From assembly GCF_036417845.1 (NCBI RefSeq), contig NC_089984.1, forward strand, positions 2,790,001-2,854,000: a stretch of 64,000 bases of DNA. Reading direction: 5' to 3'. The notes beneath the pieces are model-generated. The model did not search any database. It was not told where the DNA came from and worked only from the letters and a program-made list of their open reading frames with translations. This document shows, piece after piece, positions 44,540-57,100 of this stretch. The translations under genes were made by a program, and so were the position numbers. The first letter of the stretch is position 1. Every line of letters begins with the position of its first letter. The stretch comes from Apteryx mantelli (Eukaryota; Chordata; Aves; Apterygiformes; Apterygidae).

Positions 44540-44740
44540 TGGTGGTAGTAGTTAATTATTGGAGCAAATTCCTAACAGCAGTGGCAAAATTTTTGGTAGT
44601 AGAAACATTTAAGGAAAAAGGTCTGTTCACATTTAAAGCTCTCCTCCAGTTTGACCACAGCTGTTGGGCTCAAAAAAGGAATTGATTCAGGAAAGCCCCA
44701 TGGCCCGTGTCTGTGGAGACTTTGGAGACCCTGGGGGTGA
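44540..44740 (+). mobile_element. Ancient CR1-like LINE tail (amniote-type), forward
   Basis: Contains ttattggagcaaattcctaa, then gtggcaaaatttttggtagt, then agaaacatttaagg, then gctgttgggctcaaaaaagg, then aattgattcaggaaagcccc and atggcccgtgtctgtgg. This resembles the 3' end of old CR1 families shared with turtles and crocodilians (…LPREVV…IFKTRL-like codons, then a 'GGCCTGTGTT' motif). It is distinct from the other copies here. Confidence 0.6.
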
Positions 44741-47700
44741 TGGAAAGTTTCTGTCTGAAACTTTCATCTGAAGGTTGAGGTGTGGTTTTTCACCTGCTCA
44801 TGCATAAGATGCAAAAGATATTTGCTTGCACAGCATGTGCAAAGGACCAAACTAATGGAGGGATTCTCAGAGATTCCAACCAGCCTCTGTACCAGAGTGG
44901 CTAAGGCAGTTATTTTAAATGAGTCATTCTACCTTTATTCCCGGCTGAAAACTGAGCCTGGTAAATGGCACCATCATTGTCTATCCTGGGTCTTGATGTG
45001 GGATCAGAAGGCAAAAATCAGTTCTGCCTGGATATTGGATAGAGACTCCAACACTTTCCTGGTCCAGGCGATGCTGGAGCTTTTTAAGTGGGTCCTTGGG
45101 TCTTTCCTAGGTGTTGGTCAACATTCACATAAGGAATGCATGATGTGATGTCTGAGACTGTGGGTGCTCCTCTTCTAAGGTTATCAGCCAGGACCCATCC
45201 CTTGCTATATATATTTTGGAACCTGGCAACGAAAAGGAGGCCAGGTCCTCTGAAATACTGGTTGACTGAAGTCCAGGCTCTCCCACCCCATTTCCTCTGT
45301 CAAGAACCATCATACTAAACTCATGGTTTATTCAAGAGCAACCAGAGAGCAATCAGCCCTGGTGACAAGCTTAGAGGATAAACTTATTCAAAGAGCTTTT
45401 CCTTCTCTTCATATTGTACAGGCCTGTCTGGGGACTCAGCTTGGGCCCATCTCCCTTTTCATCAAAGGGTCTGTCTCAGTCTGCCTACTCAGTCCAGTCC
45501 TCCCAACCTCTCTCATGGCTTGCTGTTCTCCCTGCCCATACCTGCCAGTATTGCCCTTCCTGGCAGTCAAAACTGCAGCTAGGAGACAAGCTATATGTCC
45601 CTCTTTTTCAACTGTGAATCCTGGTAGACATCAAGCCTTTATTCTCATTGCTTCATTACCATGTTTGCAGGCATGAGGGCGCTCTCCTTTGGCAGAAGAC
45701 CTTGCCACCCCAGATATTCTCTCCACCACTTCTGATCCCCCAGGTTCCCCTGTAGGCTGCATTGGACCCAGATGAACTGGACACCCTACAAGCCTCACCC
45801 AAAAATCACTTCTGCACAGCACCTGGATGATAATCACAGGATGGTAATCATGTAGATGGAGGTGAGACCTACCTATTCAGCACTGATGAAGTTATTCCCA
45901 AATCAAAGAATAAATGCAGAAATTAAGGTAATTCTCTGTATCTCACCATGATCAAGTTCCACATTGATGTTGAGTGGTTGACAGGTACTGTTCATCATTG
46001 ATAAGAAATTCCTCACAAGAAGAACATTGCCTAGATACCTGCTGTATTTCTGAGCATGGAAACAATGTCAAAGCAGTCCTTTCCTACCTAATTCTTCTTT
46101 GCTGTTGTCCTGACCCTACATCCATGCTGCAGGGCCAGAAAAGATTAGAGATGCAGACTCTCTGTCTTCTGATACTTGGAGTAGTCCTTCATCACAACTC
46201 CAAGTACATGCATCATCCGATTGTGGTGTCCTAAAATTGCCTTTCCAACCCATGTAACCCATAACCTTTCCAATAGCACATGCACACCCCAGTCCGGCAC
46301 CAGTGTTACAGTGTGCTGGTTTGGCAGCAAAATATTTCATTAATATCTACCTGAGAAAACCTTTGTTAGAACTGAATTGAGCAGCAAGATCCTATGAATG
46401 TCATTCCTCAAATACCTGTGCAAGATTCTCCTGTTTCTTTGTCTCTGAGAGCCTCTGTGATTGCCACATACTGTTACAGCTGGGCTTAGGCTGGAGGCAA
46501 CATCAGGGCTGCCGCTTCACTTACATGACTAAATTTAGCCTTTGATTAATAACGTCAGGAAAGAGGCATGTACTTTGAATTACCACAAGTCAGAGATCTG
46601 CTGGGGAGAGTGATCTGAGAAAGCTGCAGTCCTGAGTCAGGCTACTCTCATCCTAACAACTTCCTTGCTTTCAGGTTTTTGACTTGTAACTTCCTCTTCC
46701 CAGAGCCATCAAAGGGGTGGAAAGCAGAAAATTACTCGGCTTCTTCCATATTTTGTTTTCTCCCTGTGGAAATGCCTCCTCTGACCTTTCTGTTAGCCCA
46801 GTGCCTGTGACAAGGATGGATGAAGACCTGCTAAGAACTACTATGACACAGAAGTTGCCAGCACTGTGGAGTCTGTGGCCTGTTTCAATGAAGATTTTGT
46901 CACTGGGATCTGAGCTTGAGAACAGGGTTTAACTCACAAGTCTTGGTCACCTTTGACTTGGGTTCATCTTGTTTTCATTTAGCCACCTGATTCCAGACAG
47001 TTGGCCTTCAGTCTCTTTGTGTGATGAATCTCTCCAAAGATGATTCCTCTTGATATGTGTAGCCACATGGAAACGCTCTGGTGCTGGAGATAAGGCCCTG
47101 GCAAACACCTTGCTCCATCTGTCTGGACACATAGAAAGCCCATGCTGTCAGCCAACTCTGTGTGGGCCAGCACACATAACACTGGAATGTCACATGAAGG
47201 ACACAGGATGAAGGGGCCTCAGGACTTACCTAGGGGTATCTCTCAATGACTTTAGCTGCCATTGTTTCACAAACATCACTTATAACCCAGTTCAACAAAG
47301 GGCTAGAGGCTGGATTTTGACTGATTCAATCGGCAAAACTGACTACATCCCTGCAATTTTGTTGCAGAGCTGGTGGATATCTACAGCTGTCCCCTGAGGT
47401 CAGCAGTGGTACCCAAGGATGTTGCACTGATGGCATTCACAACAGTACCAGATGCCATGCCATCTGTAACTTAAAGCCTACTGATACCTGGGTCACTGTC
47501 TGTTCTCCCCATCATACAGCCAGGAAGTGTCTTGAAATTTGGAGGGTTTCAGAGCTTTTTTCTGCACTCTTCATTTTTAAAGCAAAATAGTCTATAAAGA
47601 AAGGAGCACTGTTGGAAAAAAAGCAATGATTTTGCAGACTTCTCAATGTCCACAAATGTCTGCTTTGAGTCAGGCTTTGCAGACAATCTGGCCTTGACAT

Positions 47701-47918
47701 CAGGCCTAGCTGGATGGCCTGAGGTCTTTGGTGACTTCAGATTAATAACACTTGGATAGTACTGCTCACTCTCAGGAAGTCCAAATCCTGGTGACTCTGC
47801 AATACGGTTTCCTGGAATGGGCTTTCAGATTTACAGGCATTTGGAAATAGTATTGTTCTGTGAAGACAACTGATCCCACACTCAAAGTAGCATTTCGAGC
47901 TCAGCCTTAGGAGCCAAG
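44741..47918. other. Intergenic, no gene recognised
   Basis: No exon or repeat recognised. Confidence 0.5.
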
Positions 47919-48229
47919 AATCACAGAATCACAGAATCACAGAATCGCTGAGGTTGGAAGGGACCTCTGGAGATCATCTAGTCCAACCCACCTGCTCAAG
48001 CAGGGTCACCTAGAGCACATTGCACAGGATTGCATCCAGGCGCGTTTTTAATATCTCCAGAGAAGGAGACTCCACCACCTCTCTGGGCAACCTGTTCCAG
48101 TGCTCTGTCACCCTCACAGTGAAAAAGTTTTTCCTCATGTTCAGATGGAACTTCCTGTGTTTCAGTTTGTGCCCATTTCCTCGCATCCTGTCGCTCGGCA
48201 CCACTGAAAAGAGTCTGGTCCCATCCAAG
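47919..48229 (-). mobile_element. Young CR1 LINE insertion, 5'-truncated, reverse, with intact ORF2 tail
   Basis: On + it starts with three and a half copies of AATCACAG (so ATTCTGTG at the 3' end of the - strand), then gctgaggttggaagggacct and catctagtccaaccca, then gcaacctgttccagtgctct and gaaaaagtttttcctcatgt. It stops sharply at 48,229. On - the frame 48,228-48,010 is open for 72 codons and encodes the end of the CR1 reverse-transcriptase protein ([17 protein letters not shown]). It is the least diverged CR1 in the window, but 5'-truncated and so not mobile on its own. Confidence 0.95.
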
Positions 48230-49539
48230 AAGCCATTCAGCTTCTTCTACAGCCACCAAGTACATGTCAGAAGACCTGTTGTTGGGACACAATCACCAGA
48301 ACTCCTAGCACACAAGCATCTTGCATTCCTGATGTGTCTGTTCTACCTAAGGGAGCATTCATTTGTTTCTGCTCTGCAAGCCTAAGGATACTGCAATTTC
48401 CACTTGTATTTTACAGAATAAGCAAGAAAGTGCAATAAATTGACATCAAAAGTCTGCAGTGAATTAGCAACTTATAAAACAGGGCAAATTAATAAACAGT
48501 GCTTTCTGCAAGCTCTACTGTGCAATTTCACATTTGATATAGATTAACATTGACACATACTTTCCTACAGTGCTTTATCAGTTCAAACCACAAGAACGTA
48601 CTGAATGAGCATGACAGAGCAGAATGCCCGCGTGAACTATTGTTCCTGGTTTAGAAACAATTCAGAAGAAAAAAACTGATGAACAGCAAACAACTAGGAT
48701 GTGTTGTCATCCTGCTGGGGGATGGAAACAGATTTATGGAGCAGATGCACCCCAGAGCTCTCTACTGACGGAAGCTATCCATTTCTGGACAGGAATTGGA
48801 AAGCATTGGTTTACAGTTCCTTTATTTGTCTTGGGAGAGCTCTGTGTGCTTTCCCACAAGGCCTACTAATAAGAGCAAGGTGTGGTGTTCAATATGGTTG
48901 GCACAAAATCACGCTGTGGTTTGTCATGGAAGATCTAGTACTCAGGACTGGTTCTCAGCTTAGCTTCTCTGGGCTGTAGTGCCTCCAGAGCTTTCCCAGG
49001 CTGCTTTGGATCATGAGGCCACAGTAGACTAGGGAGATGTGCCATTGTAGACATGTGACTACATGTGCCTCCATCATGTTCAACTGGGTCTCCCTCCATC
49101 TCTTTTTCGGGTCACTTTTGTAGCACCAAAACATTGACGGTCAATCTGGGGCAGACAACTTAAATGATTAAGGGATTATAATGATGAAGTTGAAATGCCT
49201 CCCAGCTATCTGAATAGCCCCAAGACAGCTGCAATCCCCCTCTTCGGCTTTCAGCAGGCTAGCTGCGGACTCTGCCCTCAGGAGTCTCTGGCCTGTGGAG
49301 GACTGTCTTCTGCTCATCTCAAAGCTCTCTACTGCTTTCCAGCAAGCACAGACTAAAAAGGTGCTGGTCCTGCACAGTACTAGAAACTCTAAAAGATTTA
49401 CACAGCATGTGGGATCTGATCCAACAGTGGGACCCACTTTTTGCAGTGGAACAGAACTATAACTTCTGGGAAACCTTGGGCCTTCCTCTCTGGGGTATTA
49501 TGTGCCAGGGTGACATTCACTGCCTACAGTGGAAGGAAG
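48230..49539. other. Intergenic, no gene recognised
   Basis: No exon or repeat recognised. Confidence 0.5.
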
Positions 49540-49790
49540 CAGTAACAAACCAGGAAAAGAAAAATAAATCAAGAAACAGTCTTTCCCCATGCAAGTGGTG
49601 CATGCCTGGGGCAGGGCCCTGAGTGGTGGATGATATCTGTCCTCAGGGATTGCCCAGGTTCACCTGGACACAATCCTGATCAACCTGCTATAGCTGTGAC
49701 ATTGGTCTTGCTGTGAGCTGGGGTCGAACCGGAGACCCCCACTTGGGGTGCCTTCAGCCTGATGGTTTTTATGATTCTTTCACCTTCTGA
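49540..49790 (+). mobile_element. CR1 LINE 3' end, forward, ~250 bp
   Basis: Reads gtctttccccatgcaagtgg, then gattgcccaggttcacctgg, then ctatagctgtgacattggtc, then gtgagctggggtcgaaccgg, then agacccccacttggggtgcc and atgattcttt. It is the forward counterpart of the reverse copies at 27.6, 37.7 and 61.2 kb. Confidence 0.87.
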
Positions 49791-52700
49791 GAAAGGCTTC
49801 TCTGCCTTTCTTTCCTGGTAGTACTTCCCCACTCCCACACTGCAGGCCTTGACTTCTTTCCCGGCTCTGCTCACTGACAAGGTCATTGGTGAAATAGTCA
49901 TTAGTTTGTTTGTTGAATGCTTTCTCTGATCAGATGAGGAGAGGGCAGGAGCTTAGTCCCCTCTGCCCACCCACTGTGTCAATGTCTTGTTTCAACTCCA
50001 AATGCAGGCTGCAGCCATAGGAGTCCCATTCTAGCTCCTAGCCCCAGCTACAGACCCCCCACTGCAGACAGTGAATCTGCACCCTCAGAGAGACCCCTGG
50101 GTCAGGTCTCCCAGGACATCCCTGGAAGCTGGGCTGTTCTGGGAGAGCATGAGGGCTCTGGGAGGATGCAAGAAAATAGCAGCCCTTGCACTGCCAGGGA
50201 GTCAGCTGAAGGTGATAAGCAGAGCCTCTGTGAGGGAGGAAGACTTTGCAGTGTGTTCAGAGGGGGGTAGAACGGTGTTTGGAGAGAAAAGAGGGCTTTC
50301 TGGGGTCATCTCCAGATCCAACAGGTGGTGAATGGTGAGGCTGGTCTGAAAAGCAAATCAGCTTGGATGGCAAAATGAGTTCTGATGGGGAAGAGAACAA
50401 GCCACAAGCGTTGGCTCTGCCTGCATGCCCTCTTTGCTCCTGCTACAGCTGTGCTGTGGACACAGGCTGTGGGACAACACCCTTCCCCTCCTGTCTGTCC
50501 CTGTGATCGCCAGAATTGTCCCAGGCTTGGGCCTGGCCCAGCCCCAACCATGTCCTGCTCATCTTGCTGACTGTCCTCATAGGCTGTACTCTGCATTGGG
50601 GATCCTGATACAGATCTTCGTGGCAGTATGGAGCACCACATAGCATTACCCTAGGGCTGCAGTATCAGCTTGCAATAGGGGAGGTCTGGTCTGAATTGCT
50701 GGTGCTGCTCCTTGCATAAATCGGGAGGGAAGCCCCTCTGGCTCAGCTTCCCCTTTGGGAAAATAGGGCTGATAAGAATAAAAGTGCCCTGAGATCTATG
50801 GTGGGAAGAGAGAGATACTATTTCTGTTTCTCCAACACAGAGGAAGCTTTGCCTTTTCCAGTCAGGAGCACTGGTGCAATCCTGCTGCCATGCCTGAAAG
50901 AGGTGTGGGGCAAAACCCCAAATCCTGATTTTATTGCTGCATATCAACACCTAGGATATTCAACTCTAGCCTCAAAGGAAATAAATCTCTCTCATAGTAA
51001 AAGGAAATGAATAAATGAAAGAGCACAAATGTGAAATTAAAATCCAGGTGCCTGCTGTTAATTGGGAGAGATCTTGAACAGGAGTTGGCCTCCTGAATCC
51101 AGGCAGTTGTAATTTTCGTTAGCTGAAAATGCCTAGCTGTCACTTGAGATACTTAACTACGGTGCTGCAGGAGTCAATTATCTCCTAGTGCCTCCTGGAA
51201 CTGAGATATATTCACAATAGTCTGTTTGCCTGTGTGGGTTTAGGGCTTCTCCTAATGGCTAGCTCCAAGAGCGGTGAAAGGCGAAGGGACAGCAGGAGAA
51301 ATATTTTTTATTCTTATTCACTAAAGGATCAATTAAAATAAATGTGCTGCTGTACTTACTTTTCTCAATCTACAGTTCTCATCTCCTCTTCATACACTTC
51401 ACTCTTTTGTGAATACTTAAATGTTCCTGCAACTCTTTTTTTCCCTTTTTTCTTTTGACTCTTCAGCACTGAAAGATTTCCACTCTGCTGTACAAAGAGG
51501 TTTGGTTCATTTTCAGATTTTGGCTCTGTAATTAGTCTGGTCTGGCCTATTAGAGACAACAAAGCCAGACTGTTGTATCAATCGGTTACAATAAGGATGT
51601 CCCTGTAAAACCATTCCCTTCTTCTTGAGTAAGATAAATAACAATTATGGCCTTGATTGATGACATATTAAGCAAGAGAACATGATTGCACTATTGAGAA
51701 ATATAATCAGTTAATGGAGGCTCTCTGATGACAGGTGAGTTTGGATTAGTGACTATGCTGAAACAGAAATCTTGTCTAATCCCTATATTATCTCTCCAGG
51801 AGTCAGAACATTAATTTTGTATATTTTTCTGTATGTCAGCATATCTTTAAAATGGGCAGCAGACACTGCCCTTTATCTGATGCTGTGAAATAATTTTCAT
51901 TGCATCTTTCCAAATTCCCTCCACTGCTCTTAGGGGCTTGCATTTCCCAGACTTGGCGCTACCCAAAATTCCTGCATGTGCAAAGTAACTTCAGCCCGGT
52001 TCCAAAACATTTTAGGAAAATTCTGATTCATTAACAGTAAGTACTGTATAAATGTCCAAGGTTCAAACTTCTTCTGGGCTTCTAAGTTACAGGAAGGCCA
52101 AGAGAAAAGGCTAATCTTGTTTATTTTAAACAGAGCTACAGCAAAAATGGGTTGATTTATGTCTTATAATTTGGCCTGACTGTATTTTTCTGTCTGCTGG
52201 AAAATCACATTGTGGTTGAGGTGGGAATTAGAAATTTGGAAGAGATTGGCAGAGAGATCTCTTGATATGCTGCCACTGAAAGCTTGGATCTGCTCTACAA
52301 GATGCAAATTATCCTGCTTTAGCATAAAAAAAAGCCAGGAAAATTCCTCACGTTGATGCTTATGACTCCCATCTCCCCTCCCCTTTTCCTTGAACGAGGG
52401 AAAGTGTGTGTGTCTTTGAAATCACCCCATGGGCTGACTTTTGATGCTCCCCAGATCTCCTGCAGCCCCTGGGCTACAGGCTGGGAAACCTTGGTGGACA
52501 TTCGGGAGCAGCTGACACATTGCTGGAGCCCACAGGATCCCCATGCCGTGAAGCTGGGGTGGGCTCCAGTGGTGGTGGAAAACATAAACATAGGGCAGTG
52601 GTCCGGGCACCTGCTTGGGGAAAGACAAGAGGCTCACAAGACCTGATCCAAAGGCTTGTTACCAGAGGACAGGCTCACTGAGTGGAGGTGTTTCTACAGG

Positions 52701-54083
52701 GTAGGTGAGGAGACCTGCTATGATTGCTGCAGGCATCTCTGAGAGAGCTCTGCTGGGATACCAAGCTGTACCCTGAGCAGTGGGCATGATGCAGAAGGTG
52801 ATGTATTGGCTGCCCACTACTGCCCCCCCATCATCAGTCATCCAAAAGGTTCCCAAAGACACCCATTTCAGGTGAGGGTGTGGGTGATGATTGGTCTTGG
52901 TTCCCTACCCTCTAGGTAGGATCTGGCAATCAGAAAAGGACTTCCAAAGGCTGATTCAACTGGCCTATGCCAGGGCGAAGAGTATGCAACACACTGGCCA
53001 TGACACTGGTGTCACTGCCCAGTCCCACCCCACTCTCTGAGACTGGCCAGGAACAGGTATGGAGGCAGCCGTTTATGGGTAAGCTGAGCTGGACACAGTT
53101 CCTCCCCATCTTCTCTCCAGCCAGCCATGGCTGAGGGAGCTCCTGGGTGGCAGCAATTCCTAGCTCTTCAATTACAGCAGTTATTGACTAGTGTTTGACA
53201 CTGTAGGAATTTGTCTCATCTCTCCATTATTTTTCATGTTTCAGTAGGGTAGAGCAAATGAATGGAAAGACTGTGGTGCCCACTGACAGACTGATTTCAA
53301 CTTGTCCCTCTCCTAGCTTTGGACAAGGTTCTATTTACCTCCAATTTGCCTGTGTGGTTAGAGGTTAACACTTCACTTGCATGTGAAACAATCTGGGGGA
53401 GACATGATGGGACTCAAAAGAGGCAGCTTAGGGTTATAGCGAAGAAATGGAGGCATCTAAAGAAAGCCCCCAATTGCCCAGACAAGTGCTATTTCCAGTG
53501 GTATTGTGCATTGCTGCTGAGCACTCAGGGATGGCTGTAGAGTCACAAATTGACATTACAGTTCTGTGATACACATCACCTCTGTGTCTGCAACAGCCCT
53601 TCAGACTTTATAAATGTCCTTTTTATGTAGGTATTTATCTCCTCCATACCTGTCAGATTTATGCTGTCTTGATGAATGGCCTTTCATTAAGTATTCTTAT
53701 TACTCACATTATTCATAACTTGTTTCCTCTATTGCTTCCACATGTTTAACTCTGCATGCTGTGCTGTTCCCGAGGAGAGGTATAATGATAACGGTTCAAC
53801 CTCCTCCCCTGTCATCCACAGCTGTAGGGTTGAGTGCAGATCTCCCAGAGATGCTCAGGGAAGGCTGTGGCCAAGGAGCTCTGGCAGTTTCTGTAGGGAG
53901 CTGGGCCTTTCCGCCCAATTTCCTCTCCTTGCTCTCCACATGTGCCCAGTGTTGCCTCATAAGGTGTTTGGAGGAAGGCTGAAAAGTGTCCCAGGTGTCC
54001 CTGGTGTGATGAAGGTCAGGAAACACAGAAAACTTGGGAGGAACCACAGACCAAGTGAACAGACCTGAAACAGCATCCAGGCT
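49791..54083. other. Intergenic, no gene recognised
   Basis: The part 51,290-52,330 is AT-rich, free of recognisable repeats and of long open frames, and could hold conserved non-coding DNA. No exon recognised. Confidence 0.45.
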
Positions 54084-54143
54084 GAGCCTTGGCTCCAGAT
54101 TGCTACCTGGCTGAGAGCCTTGGCTCCAGATTGCTACCTGGCT
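54084..54143. repeat. 29-bp exact direct repeat, period 31
   Basis: The 29 bases at 54,084-54,112 (beginning gagccttggctccagatt) recur identically at 54,115-54,143 with only two bases between. Exact identity implies a recent local duplication. Confidence 0.93.
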
Positions 54144-57100
54144 TAGCCTGACTGCTGGAGGAGCAGAACTCATGAGTCCTCAGGCTGAGAATGAAAGGAG
54201 CAGGAAGAATTGACTGCATTCATGACTCTAGTGGCAGGCAAGTCTCTGGCTGTAACTCCACTAATAAGGTGATGATTAGATCTGGGGGGAAATTGCAGCA
54301 TGGTTCATTGGTAGGATAACTCAGGCTTTGAGCTAGCCTGCTGAGGGCTAATAGCAGCACTCTTCTTTCAACAGTATGTTCACAAAGTGCTTCCCTTGAT
54401 CTTTGATAATTCATGATAAACAGACGTTCCTTGATACAAAACTACAAGCAGCCCTTCCACACTGGCCTCAACTCACATCAGAAGTAGGCTTTGCTCAAGA
54501 ACTGCTGGATTTCCACACAAGCCATTACTGCTGTTTACATAGAGAAGTTGATGAAGGCCTGGAGGCTGAAAGGGGTGTAGTGAGAGAAAACTGTGAATGG
54601 TACCAAGGTAACTGTCAGACAGTAGTAGCCAGTCAGTACCTCTGCAACAGGTACATAGTTTGATGGTTGGAAGAGATGTCTGAAAGTCCTCCTGAACTCT
54701 GGTTGTAGCAGAATTAGGGGCAGGAAACCTGCTTTTCAGTATCATGAGACCATAGGGATGGCCACACCACAGATGCCTCCAGCCCAGCAAGTTGCTCCTG
54801 ACCATGGCCAACAGCAGATGCCAAGGGACAAAGATGTGAACAGGGCAAGCTCATGGAGATATGTCTTCAGAATATTTTCCCAGTGACTCATGGTTTGAGG
54901 ACTTCCTAACCCAAACTGATGTTTTTGTGTTAGGCAACAATTCGATGGATTTTTTTTTTTTTTTTGCTGCTTTGTCTAACTGGTTTTTTGAATGATGTAT
55001 ATTTTGGCATCCACAGCATCACAACAGCAAAGAGTTTCAAAGTTTAACTATACACTCTGTGATTAAGCACCTCCTTTAATGATAACCAGCTCTCCTTAAT
55101 TCCACACCTTTTATCATTCTTCTTGCCTTCTCTATGCTTGGTTCCAGCTCTTGTACACACTTTTAGCACCAGAACCACAACCCATATTCTAGTTGTGAGC
55201 AATCTGTGTACACATGCAGTGACATAGTAGTGATTTCAGTCTTGTTCTCTACTCTTTTTTCCATGATGTTTTAGGGTTTTTTTGACTGTTCTTGAGCACT
55301 GAAGTGATATTCTTAGAGAACCATCTCCTGTAACCTTGAAAGAACTTGAAGTATCTTAGAAAGCTGTCTCCTTTAACTTCTCCATCATGAATGGTAATAT
55401 TTTGTTCAGAACCCATAACTGTGTATGGGAAGTTAGAATTGTTTTTTCTTAAACAAAGAAAAAGATCTCAGTATGAAGTAAGATGAATATATTGTCATCT
55501 TAGAAATATTGAGTGTTCTATTTAATTTTTCCAGAACGATCATTTCAAAACTGACAGATATGACATTGACTGGATATCTGGGCCTCTCCATATACCACGG
55601 GTAGTGAAAAGTTTGTGCAGGGTTTTTCCTGAAGAATTTCAGGGACTTATTTCAGGGAAAAGCCTGGCTGTAAACTCCATGGAAAGGTCTTCAAGCGGAT
55701 GTGCTGTCCAGATGCTAAAGCACAAGTGAAGCAACAATGGCTCCATCACCCTGCACTGCCAACAGTCTCTTCTCACAAGATGTAAAGCTGCAAGGACATT
55801 GCAGCAGCTCAGGGGAGGCTAGGGCTGACGCTCCTGACCTGGTGATATCTACTGTAGAGCCAAGCCATTCTCACTCTTGGTTCACTGTCACATGTTTTAT
55901 TCTCACTGCTCTGAGCCATTGAAGCTAATGCATGAGGAAATAGCAATCTCTTTGAGACCGAATATAGCCAAAGTGTTGCTATTTCGTGTATGTAGACTCC
56001 ATTTTGCAGTCTCTCTTTCATTCCCCTCTCATACCAATACAAGAAAATCTCAGTTCACACTGGTGTAACTATTTTCATTAGTCAAAAGCTACCTTAGGGA
56101 ATGTGGCCTGAGGTACTGGAGCCCACTGGGATAAGGTGCTGTACAGACACACACTGGCAGCTAATAACTCATTCATGGCTGCTTAGTGATGTTTTTAGGG
56201 TACAACATCAACAGGATTCCTGTTGCATTTTGGTTGTTAAGTAGCAAACAGTTTCCATGCCCTGGTAGCTTTTCTTCTGGATATAGAAAATTTTGGTGGA
56301 CTAGAACAGAGGTTCAAAACTAAAAACACCTTGCTTCTAAAGGACAGAGTTTAAATGTGATCCTGCTTTTGGATGGAAACAGTGTAAAGGAAGAACAGCG
56401 ACATCATACAGTTCAGCTGCAAAAGGAAGAAGTGTCTGTGAACCTTCCGCATTCAGGTGAATCAAGAGACCCACTGTGATATTCGGTGACACAATTTCCA
56501 GTCTCATCAATTAGCTGGAGGGAGAAAAGGACGGTATGACCGAAATGGATGTGTTGGCATGAACTGCAGTCAGCACTCTGCCAAATTGGTCCTGGCGGAG
56601 AGTATCACTTGGGAACCAGAGCTGTGGGGTTTAGAAAGGAAAAGAAACCAGCATGGAACCGGAGAAATAAGGTTGGGAAGTCAGCGAGCTGTGACAGGGG
56701 CTCTTTGTACGACAGCAACACAAATAAATAAGAGTGAACCTGTTCCCAGTACCCAGAAAATGCTCTCAGGGGGCAGCACTCCGTTTGCTGACTTTATTTC
56801 AGAAAATAAATGGAATCTTTTTTACAGTAATTAAATTTTCTGATGGGAAAAATCATTCACTTCCTCCTGCATTGGTTTTACTGGATGTTTACACTTCTAA
56901 TAATCAAAAGGTGTTTAGAGCATCGAGTTTCCAGGGGAAGTTCAGTTCTGACAGTGAGTTCCTACTGCCCTGTGTTTTGTCTCCACATCTGTGGTAAGCG
57001 AATGCACAGGCCCCTGTGTGTGAGCAGACAAAACTGCAGAGCTCCCAGTAGCATTGAAGATGTCCCAGAGAAACCAGGCCTGAAGATGTCCACCATGCCA

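Noticed and set aside
48010-48228. 72-codon - strand frame with conserved-looking [10 protein letters not shown] sequence
   Set aside because: As a host gene: it is the C-terminal tail of CR1 ORF2 within a truncated LINE.
54950-54965. Long T run as the tail of an inverted retrocopy
   Set aside because: No poly(A) signal in the right position on - and no recognisable parent sequence.
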